Positions 1 to 8,932 of a DNA stretch of 64,000 bases are shown here, piece by piece. The notes under the pieces are model-generated. The model was not told where the DNA came from. It ran no database searches and saw only the letters and a list, made by a program, of their open reading frames with translations. This stretch comes from Brevibacterium oceani (GTDB lineage: Bacteria > Actinomycetota > Actinomycetes > Actinomycetales > Brevibacteriaceae). How positions within the stretch are numbered: the stretch's first letter is position 1; each line of letters begins with the position of its first letter. The position numbers and the translations under genes were made by a program. The stretch lies in assembly GCF_013623835.1 (NCBI RefSeq), contig NZ_JABKDE010000003.1:598991-662990 (forward strand). The letters run 5' to 3'.

Positions 1-1
1 G

Positions 2-313
2 AAGAGCTCAGGGATCGCGGACATGCTCAGCGAGGACGGCCTCAACCTCGTCGGCCCCGAAGCCACCGACGAATCCAGCTGGGCGGAGGTGTCCTGGGAG
101 AAGATGTCCGACTACCCCGCCGACGTCCTCCTTGTCCATGACGCATCCGCCGACTACGAAGACAACCCGGTGTACAAGAGCCTGCCCGCCGTCAAGGCCG
201 GACAGCTGGGGACCTGGGACGATAAGCGCGCGTACACCTATGACGGCTACGCCGAATGGCTCGGCGAACTCGCCGACGTCATCGATGGCGCGAAGGAGAT
301 CGTGAAGAAGTGA
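2..313 (+). CDS. Siderophore ABC transporter substrate-binding protein, C-terminal fragment
   Basis: The reading frame is open from the first bases of the window to the TGA at 311-313, so this is the 3' part of a gene that begins to the left. The roughly 103 visible residues run as SGIADMLSEDGLNLVGPEA, then ADVLLVHD, then AVKAGQLGTW and YDGYAEWLGELADVI. This order is typical of the C-terminal lobe of FepB/FecB-type (TroA-like fold) ferric-siderophore binding proteins. Such proteins are lipid-anchored on the outer face of the membrane in actinobacteria and hand the ligand to an ABC permease. Signal peptide and lipobox are out of view. The next gene starts 29 bases downstream but looks functionally unrelated. 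Confidence 0.75.
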   Translation, partial: KSSGIADMLSEDGLNLVGPEATDESSWAEVSWEKMSDYPADVLLVHDASADYEDNPVYKSLPAVKAGQLGTWDDKRAYTYDGYAEWLGELADVIDGAKEIVKK

Positions 314-342
314 GCCCGGCGGCCGGCCGGTACGATCGCTCC

Positions 343-1758
343 ATGAGCGCACTCCCACCTGATCTGTCCGACGATGACATCATCCGATCGCTGGCGACGG
401 GTGCCCCGACCACCTGGATCCGCAATACCCCCGCCGAGGCGGCCCTGCCCGACCTCGGCGACATGATGGATGACGCGGCGGCCCGGTTCGACCGCTTCGC
501 CCCGTGGTTCGCCGCGACGTTCCCCGAAACCGCGACACCCGCGCCCGGGGTTTCTGCGGCCTTGCCTGAGTCGGCGCGCTCAGGTGGTCTCATCGAGTCG
601 CCGCTGGTCGCAGCCCCGGCAGCGCACGAGCGCCTCGACGGACTGTTCGGCACCCGGCTCGCGGGCGAACTGTGGCTCAAACGCGACGATGCTCTGCCGG
701 TGAGTGGGTCGATCAAGGCTCGGGGCGGATTCCATGAGGTCCTCGAATTCGCCGAGGCGGTCGCTGCCGACCATGGCCTCGATGCTGCCGATCCCGCTAC
801 GTATCCGAGTGCCGAATTCCGGGAGATCGCCGCCGTGCACCGGCTCGTCGTCGGGTCGACGGGCAACCTCGGGCTGTCGATCGGAATCCTCGGCGCTCGC
901 CTCGGGTTCGCCGCCTCGGTGCATATGTCCGCCGACGCTCGGGAATGGAAGAAGACGATGCTGCGCGACCACGGAGTCGACGTCATCGAGCACGCCGGGG
1001 ACTTCGTCGAGGCCGTGGAGGCAGGGCGAGTCTCCGCCGAAGCGGATGTCAAGGCACATTTCGTCGACGACGAGGACTCGGTCAGCCTCTTCGTCGGGTA
1101 CTCGGTCGCGGCTCTGAGACTGGCCCGCCAGCTCGAGGCGGCCGGAGTCACGGTCGATGCCGACCACCGCCTCGTCGTCTACCTGCCCTGCGGAATCGGC
1201 GGCGGCCCCGGGGGAGTGACCTTCGGACTCAAGCGAGTCTTCGGCGACAACGTCCACTGCGTCTTCGTCGAACCGAGTCAGGCCCCGGCGATGTTCCTCG
1301 GTGTGCGATCGGGTCGGCACAGCGACATCGCCGTCCAGGACATCGGACTGACCGGTGCGACCGCCGCCGACGGGCTGGCCGTCGCCCGACCCTCACGGTT
1401 CATCGGGCCGACGATCGGGCCTCTGATCTCGGGCTTCGCCTCGGTGCCCGACGACGTCATCCGCGCCGGCGTCGGAGTCCTCCATGAGACAGAGGGCATC
1501 GACGTCGAACCCTCGGCGACCACGGGTTTGAGCATTCCGTGGCGTCTGGGTTCGGCAACGCGGACGTCGACCGGCACAGCTGATGCGGGAGGCGAGAACC
1601 TCGAGGCATCATTCCCGTGGCCGAACGTGAGCACACACCTCGTGTGGCTCACCGGCGGAGCGATGGTCCCCGACGACGAACGGTCCCGCTACGTCGCCGA
1701 GGGCACCCGACTCATGCCGATGATCACGAGCCCCGCCTCGGCGATCTTCATCGATTGA
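343..1758 (+). CDS. dsdA: D-serine ammonia-lyase (D-serine dehydratase)
   Basis: A 471-residue PLP enzyme predicted to convert D-serine to pyruvate and ammonia in the cytoplasm. The PLP lysine lies in SGSIKARGG (Lys125). The phosphate-binding loop STGNLGLS and the glycine-rich PCGIGGGPGGVTFGLK stretch match the DsdA branch of fold-type II enzymes, and the length is close to the family norm. I chose ATG 343 because family homology begins here (SALPPDLSDDDIIRSL). The frame is open upstream, but that part is an Arg-rich shadow of the preceding gene. No clear Shine-Dalgarno sequence precedes 343. A residue-rich loop (about 60-85) seems longer than in enterobacterial DsdA. The stop codon lies inside a strong terminator hairpin. 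Confidence 0.93.
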   Translation: MSALPPDLSDDDIIRSLATGAPTTWIRNTPAEAALPDLGDMMDDAAARFDRFAPWFAATFPETATPAPGVSAALPESARSGGLIESPLVAAPAAHERLDGLFGTRLAGELWLKRDDALPVSGSIKARGGFHEVLEFAEAVAADHGLDAADPATYPSAEFREIAAVHRLVVGSTGNLGLSIGILGARLGFAASVHMSADAREWKKTMLRDHGVDVIEHAGDFVEAVEAGRVSAEADVKAHFVDDEDSVSLFVGYSVAALRLARQLEAAGVTVDADHRLVVYLPCGIGGGPGGVTFGLKRVFGDNVHCVFVEPSQAPAMFLGVRSGRHSDIAVQDIGLTGATAADGLAVARPSRFIGPTIGPLISGFASVPDDVIRAGVGVLHETEGIDVEPSATTGLSIPWRLGSATRTSTGTADAGGENLEASFPWPNVSTHLVWLTGGAMVPDDERSRYVAEGTRLMPMITSPASAIFID

Positions 1759-1800
1759 GCCCGGCCCATCCGCGACGACTCTGCGGATGAGCCGGGCTCA
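1756..1800. terminator. Bidirectional terminator between dsdA and a convergent membrane-protein gene
   Basis: Near-perfect inverted repeat. The arm TGAGCCCGGC + CATCCGC (1756-1773) pairs with GCGGATG + GCCGGGCTCA (1783-1800), around a 9-base loop and one mismatched position (1766/1790). The left arm starts at the dsdA stop codon. It lies between two convergent genes, so it can serve both. Confidence 0.85.
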
Positions 1801-1811
1801 CGCTGCCTCGG

Positions 1812-4800
1812 TCACCAGTCCCAGGGGTCGTCACTGACGGTGATGACGACCTTGCCGTCGACGATCTCGGCCGTGCCGTTGAGGTCGAAGGACACGGTGT
1901 CATCGAAGGGCTCGTCATCGTCGAAACCCTCATAGCTGCCGGTCACGAGCGCCTCACCCGAGGAATCCGAAGAGATCAGCCATGCCGGCCCGCCGTTGGG
2001 GCCGGTCGCATCCGCCGGATCCGAATAGCCGTCGGAGCCGGCCGTGTCATCGGCGACGGTCACCGTCGGATACGACGAGATCGACCATTTCAGGCCGGTG
2101 GCATCGTAGCTGTCGGCCAGGGACGAGCCGAACGGACATCCGTCGGGCTGGGCGACCGTCTTCTTCGCGCAGCTGTCGATGAGGGTCTTGACCTGCTTGT
2201 CGACCTCGGTGCGGAAGGCGTCGGAGGGCTGGGCGGAAAGCCGCGGCACATCCTCGCCCTCAGTATCGGAGTCAGCGTCATCACCGAGGAAGGCGCGCAC
2301 CTCGACTGGGTCGGCGGTGATGAGGTCGGACTTCTCGGCCAGACCGATCGTGTAGAGGCCGGGGAAGGCCGGCAGTGCCAGGGCCGAACCATCGGTGTCG
2401 ACGTCGATCCCATTGACCTTGACCTTCTGCAGGCCGGGGGTGTCGACGGCGAGGGTGAGCAGTTCGGGGCTTTCGAGTGCCCAGTCGTCGAAGAACAGAG
2501 CCTTCTTGCCCGCCTTGTGCAGGGTCAGCGTGCTGTTGCCCTTGGAGCCGCCGACATCGTAGGTGACATCGACCGTGGCTGTGTCGCCGGAGATGTCGGC
2601 ATCGCCGACGGTGACATCGCCGGGCAGAGCCTTGGCCCCGCCGAGGATGTCGTTCGTCAGCAGGGTCCGTGACTCCTGCGGGACATCGACGTCGGCGACC
2701 TTGAGTGCGCCCTCGGCGTCGCCGTCGGAGAGCTCCGAGAAGTACTTCTCCGCTGTCGCCTCGGGCCCGAACATGTGACCGTTGACCTGGGTGACGACGA
2801 TGAGCGCAGCCACGAGGAGGAGGACCGCACCGCCGGCGACGGCGGAGACGAGCGTCGCCTTCCTCTTGTCGAAGGGCTTCGCGGGAGCTGCACCATAAGG
2901 CTGAGTCCCGTCGGCGGAACCGAACCCTGCTGGCGACGAACCGAACGCTCCCGGTGACGCGGCGTACGCCTGCTGGCCCGATGCAGACCCGGAGGGCTGT
3001 GCGCCTGCGGGAGTCCCATTGTGAGCCTGACCCGCTGGAGTCCCCTGGGGCGGCTGACTGGGCGGTGACGGGTAGGGCTGCTGGCCCGCACCGGGCTGGG
3101 AGCCGTAGGCAGGAGTCGACCCGGGCGGTGGCGCCATCGGCGGTGCCGTCGGCGCAGCCGCCCTGGCGAGGTCGGGATGGACGAATGCGAAGCGCGGCTC
3201 GCTCATGCCCAGGTGGGGGCCCCAGTGCGGGTGCACGGCACGGCCGGCGGCGATCCGTGCGATTGCTGGGAAGGTGAGCACGAGCCGGGGGCCGAGCGTG
3301 CGCGAGAGGACCTCGATGACTCCGCCCCACACGGCGAAGATGAGGAACGTCCACGCGAGCGGACCGATGCCCGCACGGGCCGCACCGGAACCGCCGAAGA
3401 ACATGGCCGCCTCGGCGGATCCGGACATCGACATCCGCATCGGAATCGCCAGCAGCGACAGCAGTCCCCACACGAGGCAGAACGCCAGGGGCAGTTTCCA
3501 CGCGCTCGCCCACTGTTGCTTGTCCGCCTCGACGACGGTCCACGAGGGACGTCGGACGACGGTGGCGACGAAGGTCGAGATCAGCACCGCCACGACCACC
3601 ACGAGCAGACCCAGCCAGAGCTGGCCGGGGGCATCACGGCTGAAGATCGTGAAGTTCTCCGAGAAGCTGTCCGAATAGAAGCCGAGGTCACCCTGCGCTG
3701 TGGCACTGATCCCGCCGAGGTGGGTCAGCGAAGTGAGGATGAGCCCCATGTTGACGAAGGTCAGCGGCACCAGCTGTCCCGGCATATCGACCGAGAACGG
3801 GAGCACGAAGATCGCGACGACGGAGAACAGGCCGACGGTGACGACGAGGTGGACCCAGGTGACCAGCAGCGGCGGCACGGCCCAGCGCAGGAACGGAGCG
3901 CCGATGGCTTCGGTGCCCTTGAAATGGCCGGCGACACGGCCGGCGATGCTCGTGATGAGAATGGCGAGAAGGGGCAGGAAGAACGACCTAGCGGTGATCG
4001 CCGAGAACGAGAAGGTCAGAGTGCCGTCGCTTTCGAAGCTCGAGAAGCGGGCGGCGAAGATCAGCTGCAGAAGGAAGAGCACGAGGGTCATCGTCAGCGT
4101 CGAGACCGCGATTCGGATCCACGTGGCGACTCGGTTCGGTGACGGTGCTCTCCGTTCGCTGAGTTTCGTCATCCACCACAGCAGGCCGATGACGAGGATG
4201 GTGAGCACCAGCGGAGCCCCGGACATGAAGATGTTCAGCTTCGCGTCGAAGGTGTCAGGAGCGTGGATGTCCAACCGCAGCACCGCAGACCCGAAGAGGG
4301 ACAGGGCGAGGAGGATGAACGGCATGGCATAGCTGAGTCCGTCGAGGTCGAACCCGACCTCCTCCGACATGGACGAGAAGTCCTGCATCGACGCGAGGAT
4401 CACCGTGAGGATGATCGCGACGACGATCCCGCCGAGGAGGGCGATCCCCGGTGGGATGAGCGCGGTGCGCCAGGTGGCACCCTTCGCCAGCGCCGAGGTG
4501 AACCGTGACGTCGTCGAATTCCCCGGCTGTCCCGGCCCGGCTGGGTAGGGCACCGGCCCCGAGGCCTGAGGATGGGGTGCCATTCCGGGGGCGAACGGCC
4601 CCGAGCCCTGCGGGAAGGGTCCCGAGCCCTGCTGATAGGGGCCTGGGGTCTGAGGGAAAGGCCCCGAACCCTGTGCGTACGAGCTCTGTCCGTAGGGATC
4701 GGCTCCGCGTGCATACCCGGCAGTGCCCTGGACGTAGGGATCAGTGCTCGGAGAATAGGTCCCCGTTCCGGACGGGTTCGGAGCTGACTGCGGAGGCGCC

Positions 4801-5195
4801 GGTGCAGAGTAGTCGACCGAGGGCGTCGCTGCGGAACCGCCGGACTGGCCCTCGGCCGGTGGAGCCCACCGAGCAGTCTCCTGGGTCGGATCGGCGTCTG
4901 GCTCGTCGGCGACCTCGGGCCTCTCGGCGGTCACCGTTTCGTCGGCGGTCTCGGTGACGGCACTCTCCGTCGTCGCCGAATCACCCTGTTCGGTCGAGCG
5001 GTCCGTATTCGCCGAACCACCGGGTTTCTTCGACTTGCCCGATTTCGTCGAAGCGTCCTTCTTCGAGTCCTTCGATTTCGAAGGCTGAGTGGACTTCTTT
5101 GAGCTGTCCGCCGTGTTGTCGGCGGGCCGCTTCTCATCTGGGCTCTTCGGGCTCGACGGTGTTTCGGGAGTGGTCTCGTCGGAAGGGTCGGTCAT
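1812..5195 (-). CDS. Large multi-pass membrane protein with disordered tail and TcaA-like C-terminal ectodomain
   Basis: 1127 residues. Residues 1-110 are Lys/Ser/Thr/Glu-rich, and residues 110-230 are Pro/Gly/Gln/Tyr-rich with repeats of QGSGPF. About ten hydrophobic segments follow (roughly 243-650). A second Pro/Gln/Gly-rich linker (about 690-790) leads to one more membrane span. The final ~330 residues look extracytoplasmic. They start EKYFSELSDGDAEGALK and contain an immunoglobulin-like stretch ending in LPAFPGLYTIGLAEKS, which in outline resembles TcaA/zinc-ribbon membrane proteins. Function is unknown; an envelope-related role is only inferred. The start ATG is preceded by GAGG at good spacing. 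It is divergent from another single-span protein with a similar tail. Confidence 0.8.
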   Translation of the reverse strand: MTDPSDETTPETPSSPKSPDEKRPADNTADSSKKSTQPSKSKDSKKDASTKSGKSKKPGGSANTDRSTEQGDSATTESAVTETADETVTAERPEVADEPDADPTQETARWAPPAEGQSGGSAATPSVDYSAPAPPQSAPNPSGTGTYSPSTDPYVQGTAGYARGADPYGQSSYAQGSGPFPQTPGPYQQGSGPFPQGSGPFAPGMAPHPQASGPVPYPAGPGQPGNSTTSRFTSALAKGATWRTALIPPGIALLGGIVVAIILTVILASMQDFSSMSEEVGFDLDGLSYAMPFILLALSLFGSAVLRLDIHAPDTFDAKLNIFMSGAPLVLTILVIGLLWWMTKLSERRAPSPNRVATWIRIAVSTLTMTLVLFLLQLIFAARFSSFESDGTLTFSFSAITARSFFLPLLAILITSIAGRVAGHFKGTEAIGAPFLRWAVPPLLVTWVHLVVTVGLFSVVAIFVLPFSVDMPGQLVPLTFVNMGLILTSLTHLGGISATAQGDLGFYSDSFSENFTIFSRDAPGQLWLGLLVVVVAVLISTFVATVVRRPSWTVVEADKQQWASAWKLPLAFCLVWGLLSLLAIPMRMSMSGSAEAAMFFGGSGAARAGIGPLAWTFLIFAVWGGVIEVLSRTLGPRLVLTFPAIARIAAGRAVHPHWGPHLGMSEPRFAFVHPDLARAAAPTAPPMAPPPGSTPAYGSQPGAGQQPYPSPPSQPPQGTPAGQAHNGTPAGAQPSGSASGQQAYAASPGAFGSSPAGFGSADGTQPYGAAPAKPFDKRKATLVSAVAGGAVLLLVAALIVVTQVNGHMFGPEATAEKYFSELSDGDAEGALKVADVDVPQESRTLLTNDILGGAKALPGDVTVGDADISGDTATVDVTYDVGGSKGNSTLTLHKAGKKALFFDDWALESPELLTLAVDTPGLQKVKVNGIDVDTDGSALALPAFPGLYTIGLAEKSDLITADPVEVRAFLGDDADSDTEGEDVPRLSAQPSDAFRTEVDKQVKTLIDSCAKKTVAQPDGCPFGSSLADSYDATGLKWSISSYPTVTVADDTAGSDGYSDPADATGPNGGPAWLISSDSSGEALVTGSYEGFDDDEPFDDTVSFDLNGTAEIVDGKVVITVSDDPWDW
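4593..4673 (-). repeat. Tandem QGSGPF-type repeats in the cytoplasmic tail
   Basis: The protein repeats QGSGPF (residues 175-180), QGSGPF (189-194) and GSGPF (197-201), interspersed with PQ, PY and YQQ. In DNA this appears as GC-rich imperfect repeats on the coding strand, and it predicts intrinsic disorder. Confidence 0.65.
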
Positions 5196-5374
5196 GCTCA
5201 GTCCTCAAGTGCCGTTGCCGGAAGTTTCCGAATAGTAATTTAAATCGTTCAACCATCGGAACGCTGCAGGTCATATGTAGTTCACACTTATATTAGGCTG
5301 TAAAAGCAGGGGAAGTTATTTTCACGACTTACTCTGAGACAAAGCGTGAGCGACTGAACGATCTGGAGTTGCCG
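5196..5374. promoter_or_regulatory. AT-rich divergent promoter region
   Basis: 179 bases between two divergent genes, strikingly AT-rich for this genome. It includes an ATTTAAAT palindrome (5238-5245), TATATTAG near 5290 and AAGTTATTTTC near 5315. Both membrane-protein genes probably take their promoters from here. No exact -35/-10 pair can be assigned with confidence. Confidence 0.5.
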
Positions 5375-6346
5375 ATGAGTGCGAACCCTCCCGGACGCGG
5401 AGATGAGAACGAGTGGGACGTCAACGACCGGTCGGGCAGCCAATGGCCGTCGCAAGCCACCCCGCAGTCGAACAACGGGTGGGGCGCGCCGCAGCCGGGA
5501 CCGCAGCCGCCCCACCAGCAAAGCGGACCTGCCCAGCCGCAGTCGCGCCCCTACGTCCAGGCACCCCATTCGCAGAGCGGGCAGCCGAACCAACGACCGA
5601 TCCAGCAGGCATACAACCAGGGTGCCCAGCCCTACCCGCAGGGTCAGCAGTCATACTCCCAAGGTCAGCCGCCCCACCCGCAGACCGGGCCGCAGTTTCA
5701 GCAGGGTCAGTACCCCTACCAGCAGCAGGCAAGCCCCGCGCCGAAGAAGCGCGGCGGGCTGATCGCGTTGTTCGCCGTGGTCGTCATCGTCCTCGGCGTC
5801 GGCATCGGGTGGGGAGCCGCGAACCTGTTCCCCCGGGGCTCCGATGACAACGCCGCTGTCGCCCCGACCGACGAACCGACCGGTGAACCGACCGGTGCCG
5901 GTGACGAATCGGCTGCGGCGAGCGAGGACCCTGAACCCACCGAGACGGAGTCGAAGCTTCCCGACGACCCGAAGGAGGCGCTCAAGCAGCTCGCCGCGAC
6001 CGACGGCAAGGCGGTCACCGACGACCTCGACGGGAAATGGGTGCCGCAGCTGAGTTCGAAGAAGGTCGGCCTCGAGGCCGAGGGCAAGACGTGGAAGGAG
6101 CAGGACATCCTCGACGAGCACGAAGAGCTGCGTGAGGAATACCCGCGAGTCAGGCTCGTCTGGTCCGGTGACTTCAGCAGCTTCAGGGAGAGCAACTTCT
6201 GGGTCACCGTCGTCGGCATCGGCTACAGCGATCCCGAGGACGCCCTGTCCTGGTGCTCATCGCACGGTCTCGGACCCGACAGCTGCTACGCCAAACAGCT
6301 CAACACCTCGGGCGGAGATGAGGGCACGACCCGCCTGCAGGACTGA
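5375..6346 (+). CDS. Single-span membrane protein with Gln/Pro-rich N-terminal tail
   Basis: 323 residues. Residues 1-125 are Gln/Pro/Tyr/Gly-rich (NQGAQPYPQGQQSYSQGQ type). One hydrophobic span follows (GLIALFAVVVIVLGVGIGWG, about 128-147), then an acidic Thr/Glu linker. The compact outer domain (about 205-323) contains WVPQLSSKKVGLEAEGKTW, a SGDFSSFRE segment and two cysteines (WCSSHG, DSCYAK). The arrangement resembles actinobacterial SPOR-like or septum/serine-kinase-associated proteins, but I do not recognise a family. ATG 5375 is chosen because GGAG sits six bases before it; the TTG at 5369 lies too close to that site. It is divergent from the large membrane protein with a similar tail, which suggests a joint role. 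Confidence 0.75.
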   Translation: MSANPPGRGDENEWDVNDRSGSQWPSQATPQSNNGWGAPQPGPQPPHQQSGPAQPQSRPYVQAPHSQSGQPNQRPIQQAYNQGAQPYPQGQQSYSQGQPPHPQTGPQFQQGQYPYQQQASPAPKKRGGLIALFAVVVIVLGVGIGWGAANLFPRGSDDNAAVAPTDEPTGEPTGAGDESAAASEDPEPTETESKLPDDPKEALKQLAATDGKAVTDDLDGKWVPQLSSKKVGLEAEGKTWKEQDILDEHEELREEYPRVRLVWSGDFSSFRESNFWVTVVGIGYSDPEDALSWCSSHGLGPDSCYAKQLNTSGGDEGTTRLQD

Positions 6347-6427
6347 GAATCACGTTCACCGAGGCGGCCCACCGGCATGGTGACTCGCCCGCCGAGGTTC
6401 GTCAGTGTGCTCCTGTCGTCGATGGTC

Positions 6428-7762
6428 TCACGCCCGAACCTGCCGCCGGTTCTCCAGCAGGTACACCCCGATGCCGATGACGAACCAGATCGCCCCGATG
6501 ATCAGAGCCAGGGGATTGGCACTGACGAGGACCGCAATGAGCAGGCCGGCTCCGATGACGGGAACCACCCCGTGGTTGAACCAGCTCGGTGCTTCGCTTC
6601 CCTGCTTCTTGACGAGGAAGTAGCCGACGACCGAGGCCTGGAGGAGCACGAACGCCGTGAGCGCCCCGACGTTGACGATCGAGGTCAGCTGGTCGAGGCC
6701 ATCGGCCCGGGTCGCAGCCCACCCGGCGACGATGACGTTCCCGCCCGCGGCCACGAGGATCCCTTTCCAGGGCACACCGGTCTTGGGAGCCACCTCGGCG
6801 AGGAAGGACGGGACCTGCCGGGACCGTCCCATGTCCATGAGGATGCGGGAGCCTGCGGCCTGCCCGATCATCGCGGAGAACGCCGCGCCGACGGCCTTGG
6901 CCAAGGCGAGCAGCCAGTGCAGCCACGAACCCAGCGTCGAATCGACAGCGCTGTAGTAGGCGGCGCCCTCGAGGGAGGGGTCGGCCTGCAGCTCGGCCGG
7001 CGACAGCGGTGAGAGCAGGCTGCCCACCCAGGTCTGGGCGACGAAGAACAGGCCGGCGAGGACGAGGCAGATGAGGGTCGCCCGCCCGACGATTCTGGGA
7101 CCGCCTTTGGCCTCCTCGGAGAACGTCGCGAGCGAATCGAATCCGAGATACGACAGCACCGCCACGGACGCGGCCGCGAGCACGGCGGTCACGGAGAACG
7201 CATCGACCCCGGTCAGCGGGGTCAGCCAATCGCGGGTCGGTCCGTGCTGGGAGAGGTAGGCGATGCCGAGGATGAGGACCAGGGCGAGGACGGCCACCTC
7301 GGCGAGGACGACTCCGGTGATCACCCGGGAGGCGACCTTGACTCCGGCGAGGTTGAGCCCGGTGGTGAGGACGACGGCCACAGCCACGAACGCCCATACC
7401 GGGATGGTCGGGAAGATCGAGTTGAGCGCGATTCCGGTGAAGAGATACGCGACGGAGGGGATGAAGAGGTAGTCGAGCAGGATCATCCAGCCGGCCACGA
7501 ACCCGGCTGGCTTCCCGATGCCCGCCGAGGCGTAGGCGAAGACGGTGCCGGCGCGCGGGACCTCCCGTGACATGCGCATATAGCTGACCGCGGTGAAGGC
7601 CATGACGATCGTGGCGACGATGTAGACGAGCGCTACCGCGCCGCCCGAACGGGCGTCGAGGGTGCCGAAGACACCGACGGCGGCCGCCGGGCCGATGAAG
7701 ACGAGTCCGAAGAAGACGAGCTCGGTGAGCCCGATCGTCCGCCGCAGTGTCCCTGTTTCCAT
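6428..7762 (-). CDS. APC-superfamily amino acid/amine permease
   Basis: 444 residues with about twelve membrane spans. The N-terminal GLTELVFFGLVFIGPAAAVG and the following REVPRAGTVFAYAS segment are typical APC-superfamily transporters for amino acids or amines. The start is ATG 7762, where GAGGAG sits at proper spacing; the longer frame upstream lacks support. It lies next to a LysR regulator and close to the Rieske demethylase pair, so it might bring in their substrate. That link is inference from position only. The substrate cannot be read from sequence. Confidence 0.85.
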   Translation of the reverse strand: METGTLRRTIGLTELVFFGLVFIGPAAAVGVFGTLDARSGGAVALVYIVATIVMAFTAVSYMRMSREVPRAGTVFAYASAGIGKPAGFVAGWMILLDYLFIPSVAYLFTGIALNSIFPTIPVWAFVAVAVVLTTGLNLAGVKVASRVITGVVLAEVAVLALVLILGIAYLSQHGPTRDWLTPLTGVDAFSVTAVLAAASVAVLSYLGFDSLATFSEEAKGGPRIVGRATLICLVLAGLFFVAQTWVGSLLSPLSPAELQADPSLEGAAYYSAVDSTLGSWLHWLLALAKAVGAAFSAMIGQAAGSRILMDMGRSRQVPSFLAEVAPKTGVPWKGILVAAGGNVIVAGWAATRADGLDQLTSIVNVGALTAFVLLQASVVGYFLVKKQGSEAPSWFNHGVVPVIGAGLLIAVLVSANPLALIIGAIWFVIGIGVYLLENRRQVRA

Positions 7763-7865
7763 GATGCTCCTCGTATCCGGTCTGCCTGGACAGTATGTCA
7801 CTCCGGTTGGGTGGCCCCTGGCTGGGGCCGTCGCCGGACCGACCCTGCTCCTGCCTGCCCGGCAC

Positions 7866-8789
7866 TCACTCCGGTTGGGCGAGTTCGGTGGAGACCGATT
7901 CGAGGACCTTCAGCGCCGAGGCGATGATCGGCTGCGATCCCGAACCGCTGCGGATGCCGGTGAGGATCTTCCGCGAGGGCACCGGATCCCCGCGCAGCGG
8001 CACCCGGACGACGTCGAAGCCGTCGGGCAGCCTGGCCAGGCGGGGGATGAGCGCGACGCCGAGCCCGGCCGAGACCAGCGCTGCTCCCGTCTCCCATTCG
8101 CGTGACTGGTGGGCCTGCTCGGGCTGGAATCCGGCGGCCGCGCAGGCCGTACGCACCAACCGGTGATACGGCGAGCCGGCCCGGTCGAGGATCCACGACT
8201 CCTCGGCGGCCTCGCTCAGCGTCACCGCCGCTCGTCGGGCCAGCCGGTGTCCGGCGGGAACGAGCAGATCGAGCCGGTCTGAGAAGAGAGCGGCCTGTTC
8301 GAAGCGGGTGTCGCCGCGCGGAGGCAGCGGGTCGGTGGCCACGACGACGGCGACATCGGCGTGCTCGGCCACGAGCAGGTCGAAGCACTCCTCGGGTTCG
8401 GCCTCGATGATCGTGACCTCGGCACCGGGGAAGAGTTCCTTCACGGCGCTCGCCGTCGGTGGCAGCAGTGTGGCCGCGGCGGTGGAGAACCCGCACAGAC
8501 GCAGTCGACGACTGCGGATGTCGGACCCGGAATCGAGGCCGTCGAGCTCCCCGCGGATCTCCTCCCACCGAGTGAACAGCTCCTGCGAGCGCTCGAGGAG
8601 GACTTCGCCTGCCCGGGTGAGAATGAGGCCCCGGCCGCGCGGTTCGACGATGCGCACGCCGAGGTCCTTCGACAGGGATTTCAGCTGGTGCGATACGGCC
8701 GACGGCGTGTACCCGAGACGGTGTGCCGCCGCGGTCAGGGTGCCGACCTCGGCGAGGACGCGGAGGACATGGAGACGCGGATCGATCAT
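7866..8789 (-). CDS. LysR-family transcriptional regulator
   Basis: 307 residues. The N-terminal winged helix-turn-helix covers residues 1-60 (LHVLRVLAEVGTLTAAAHRL and SAVSHQLKSLSKDLG). A periplasmic-binding-fold effector domain follows (SRRLRLCGFSTAAATLLPP, then VALIPRLARLP near the end). Start is ATG 8789; the frame is open upstream but that portion is Pro/Arg-rich noise with no homology. A dyad TGCAA-N5-TTGCA overlaps the start codon. The gene is divergent from the Rieske oxygenase, the usual arrangement for a LysR activator of the neighbouring catabolic operon. The effector is unknown; a betaine or aromatic acid are both possible. Confidence 0.9.
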   Translation of the reverse strand: MIDPRLHVLRVLAEVGTLTAAAHRLGYTPSAVSHQLKSLSKDLGVRIVEPRGRGLILTRAGEVLLERSQELFTRWEEIRGELDGLDSGSDIRSRRLRLCGFSTAAATLLPPTASAVKELFPGAEVTIIEAEPEECFDLLVAEHADVAVVVATDPLPPRGDTRFEQAALFSDRLDLLVPAGHRLARRAAVTLSEAAEESWILDRAGSPYHRLVRTACAAAGFQPEQAHQSREWETGAALVSAGLGVALIPRLARLPDGFDVVRVPLRGDPVPSRKILTGIRSGSGSQPIIASALKVLESVSTELAQPE

Positions 8790-8803
8790 GCAACAGTATT
8801 GCA
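8789..8803. promoter_or_regulatory. LysR box candidate (TGCAA-N5-TTGCA)
   Basis: Perfect 5+5 dyad TGCAACAGTATTGCA, which also has the T-N11-A form typical of LysR sites. It starts at the first base of the lysR start codon, so binding would repress lysR. A second dyad, GAATATTC (8817-8824), flanked by GAAGA and TCTTC, lies 14 bases further toward the oxygenase gene. Confidence 0.6.
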
Positions 8804-8932
8804 CGATTCGGATGAAGAATATTCGCTTTTCTTCAGCAGCCGTCTCGCGGACACTGGGGGCAAGGAGCACAGACTCCGTGGCCGCAGCCGGCACAGGGGC
8901 CGGCGGGGGAGGCGGCCGACGATCACGACGAG

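Noticed and set aside
256..342. Upstream extension of dsdA
   Set aside because: Overlaps the binding-protein gene and reads as an Arg-rich tail; DsdA homology begins at 343.
2281..3543. 420-residue Arg-rich minus frame inside the large membrane protein
   Set aside because: Out-of-frame shadow with Arg/Gly/Pro composition and no conserved blocks.
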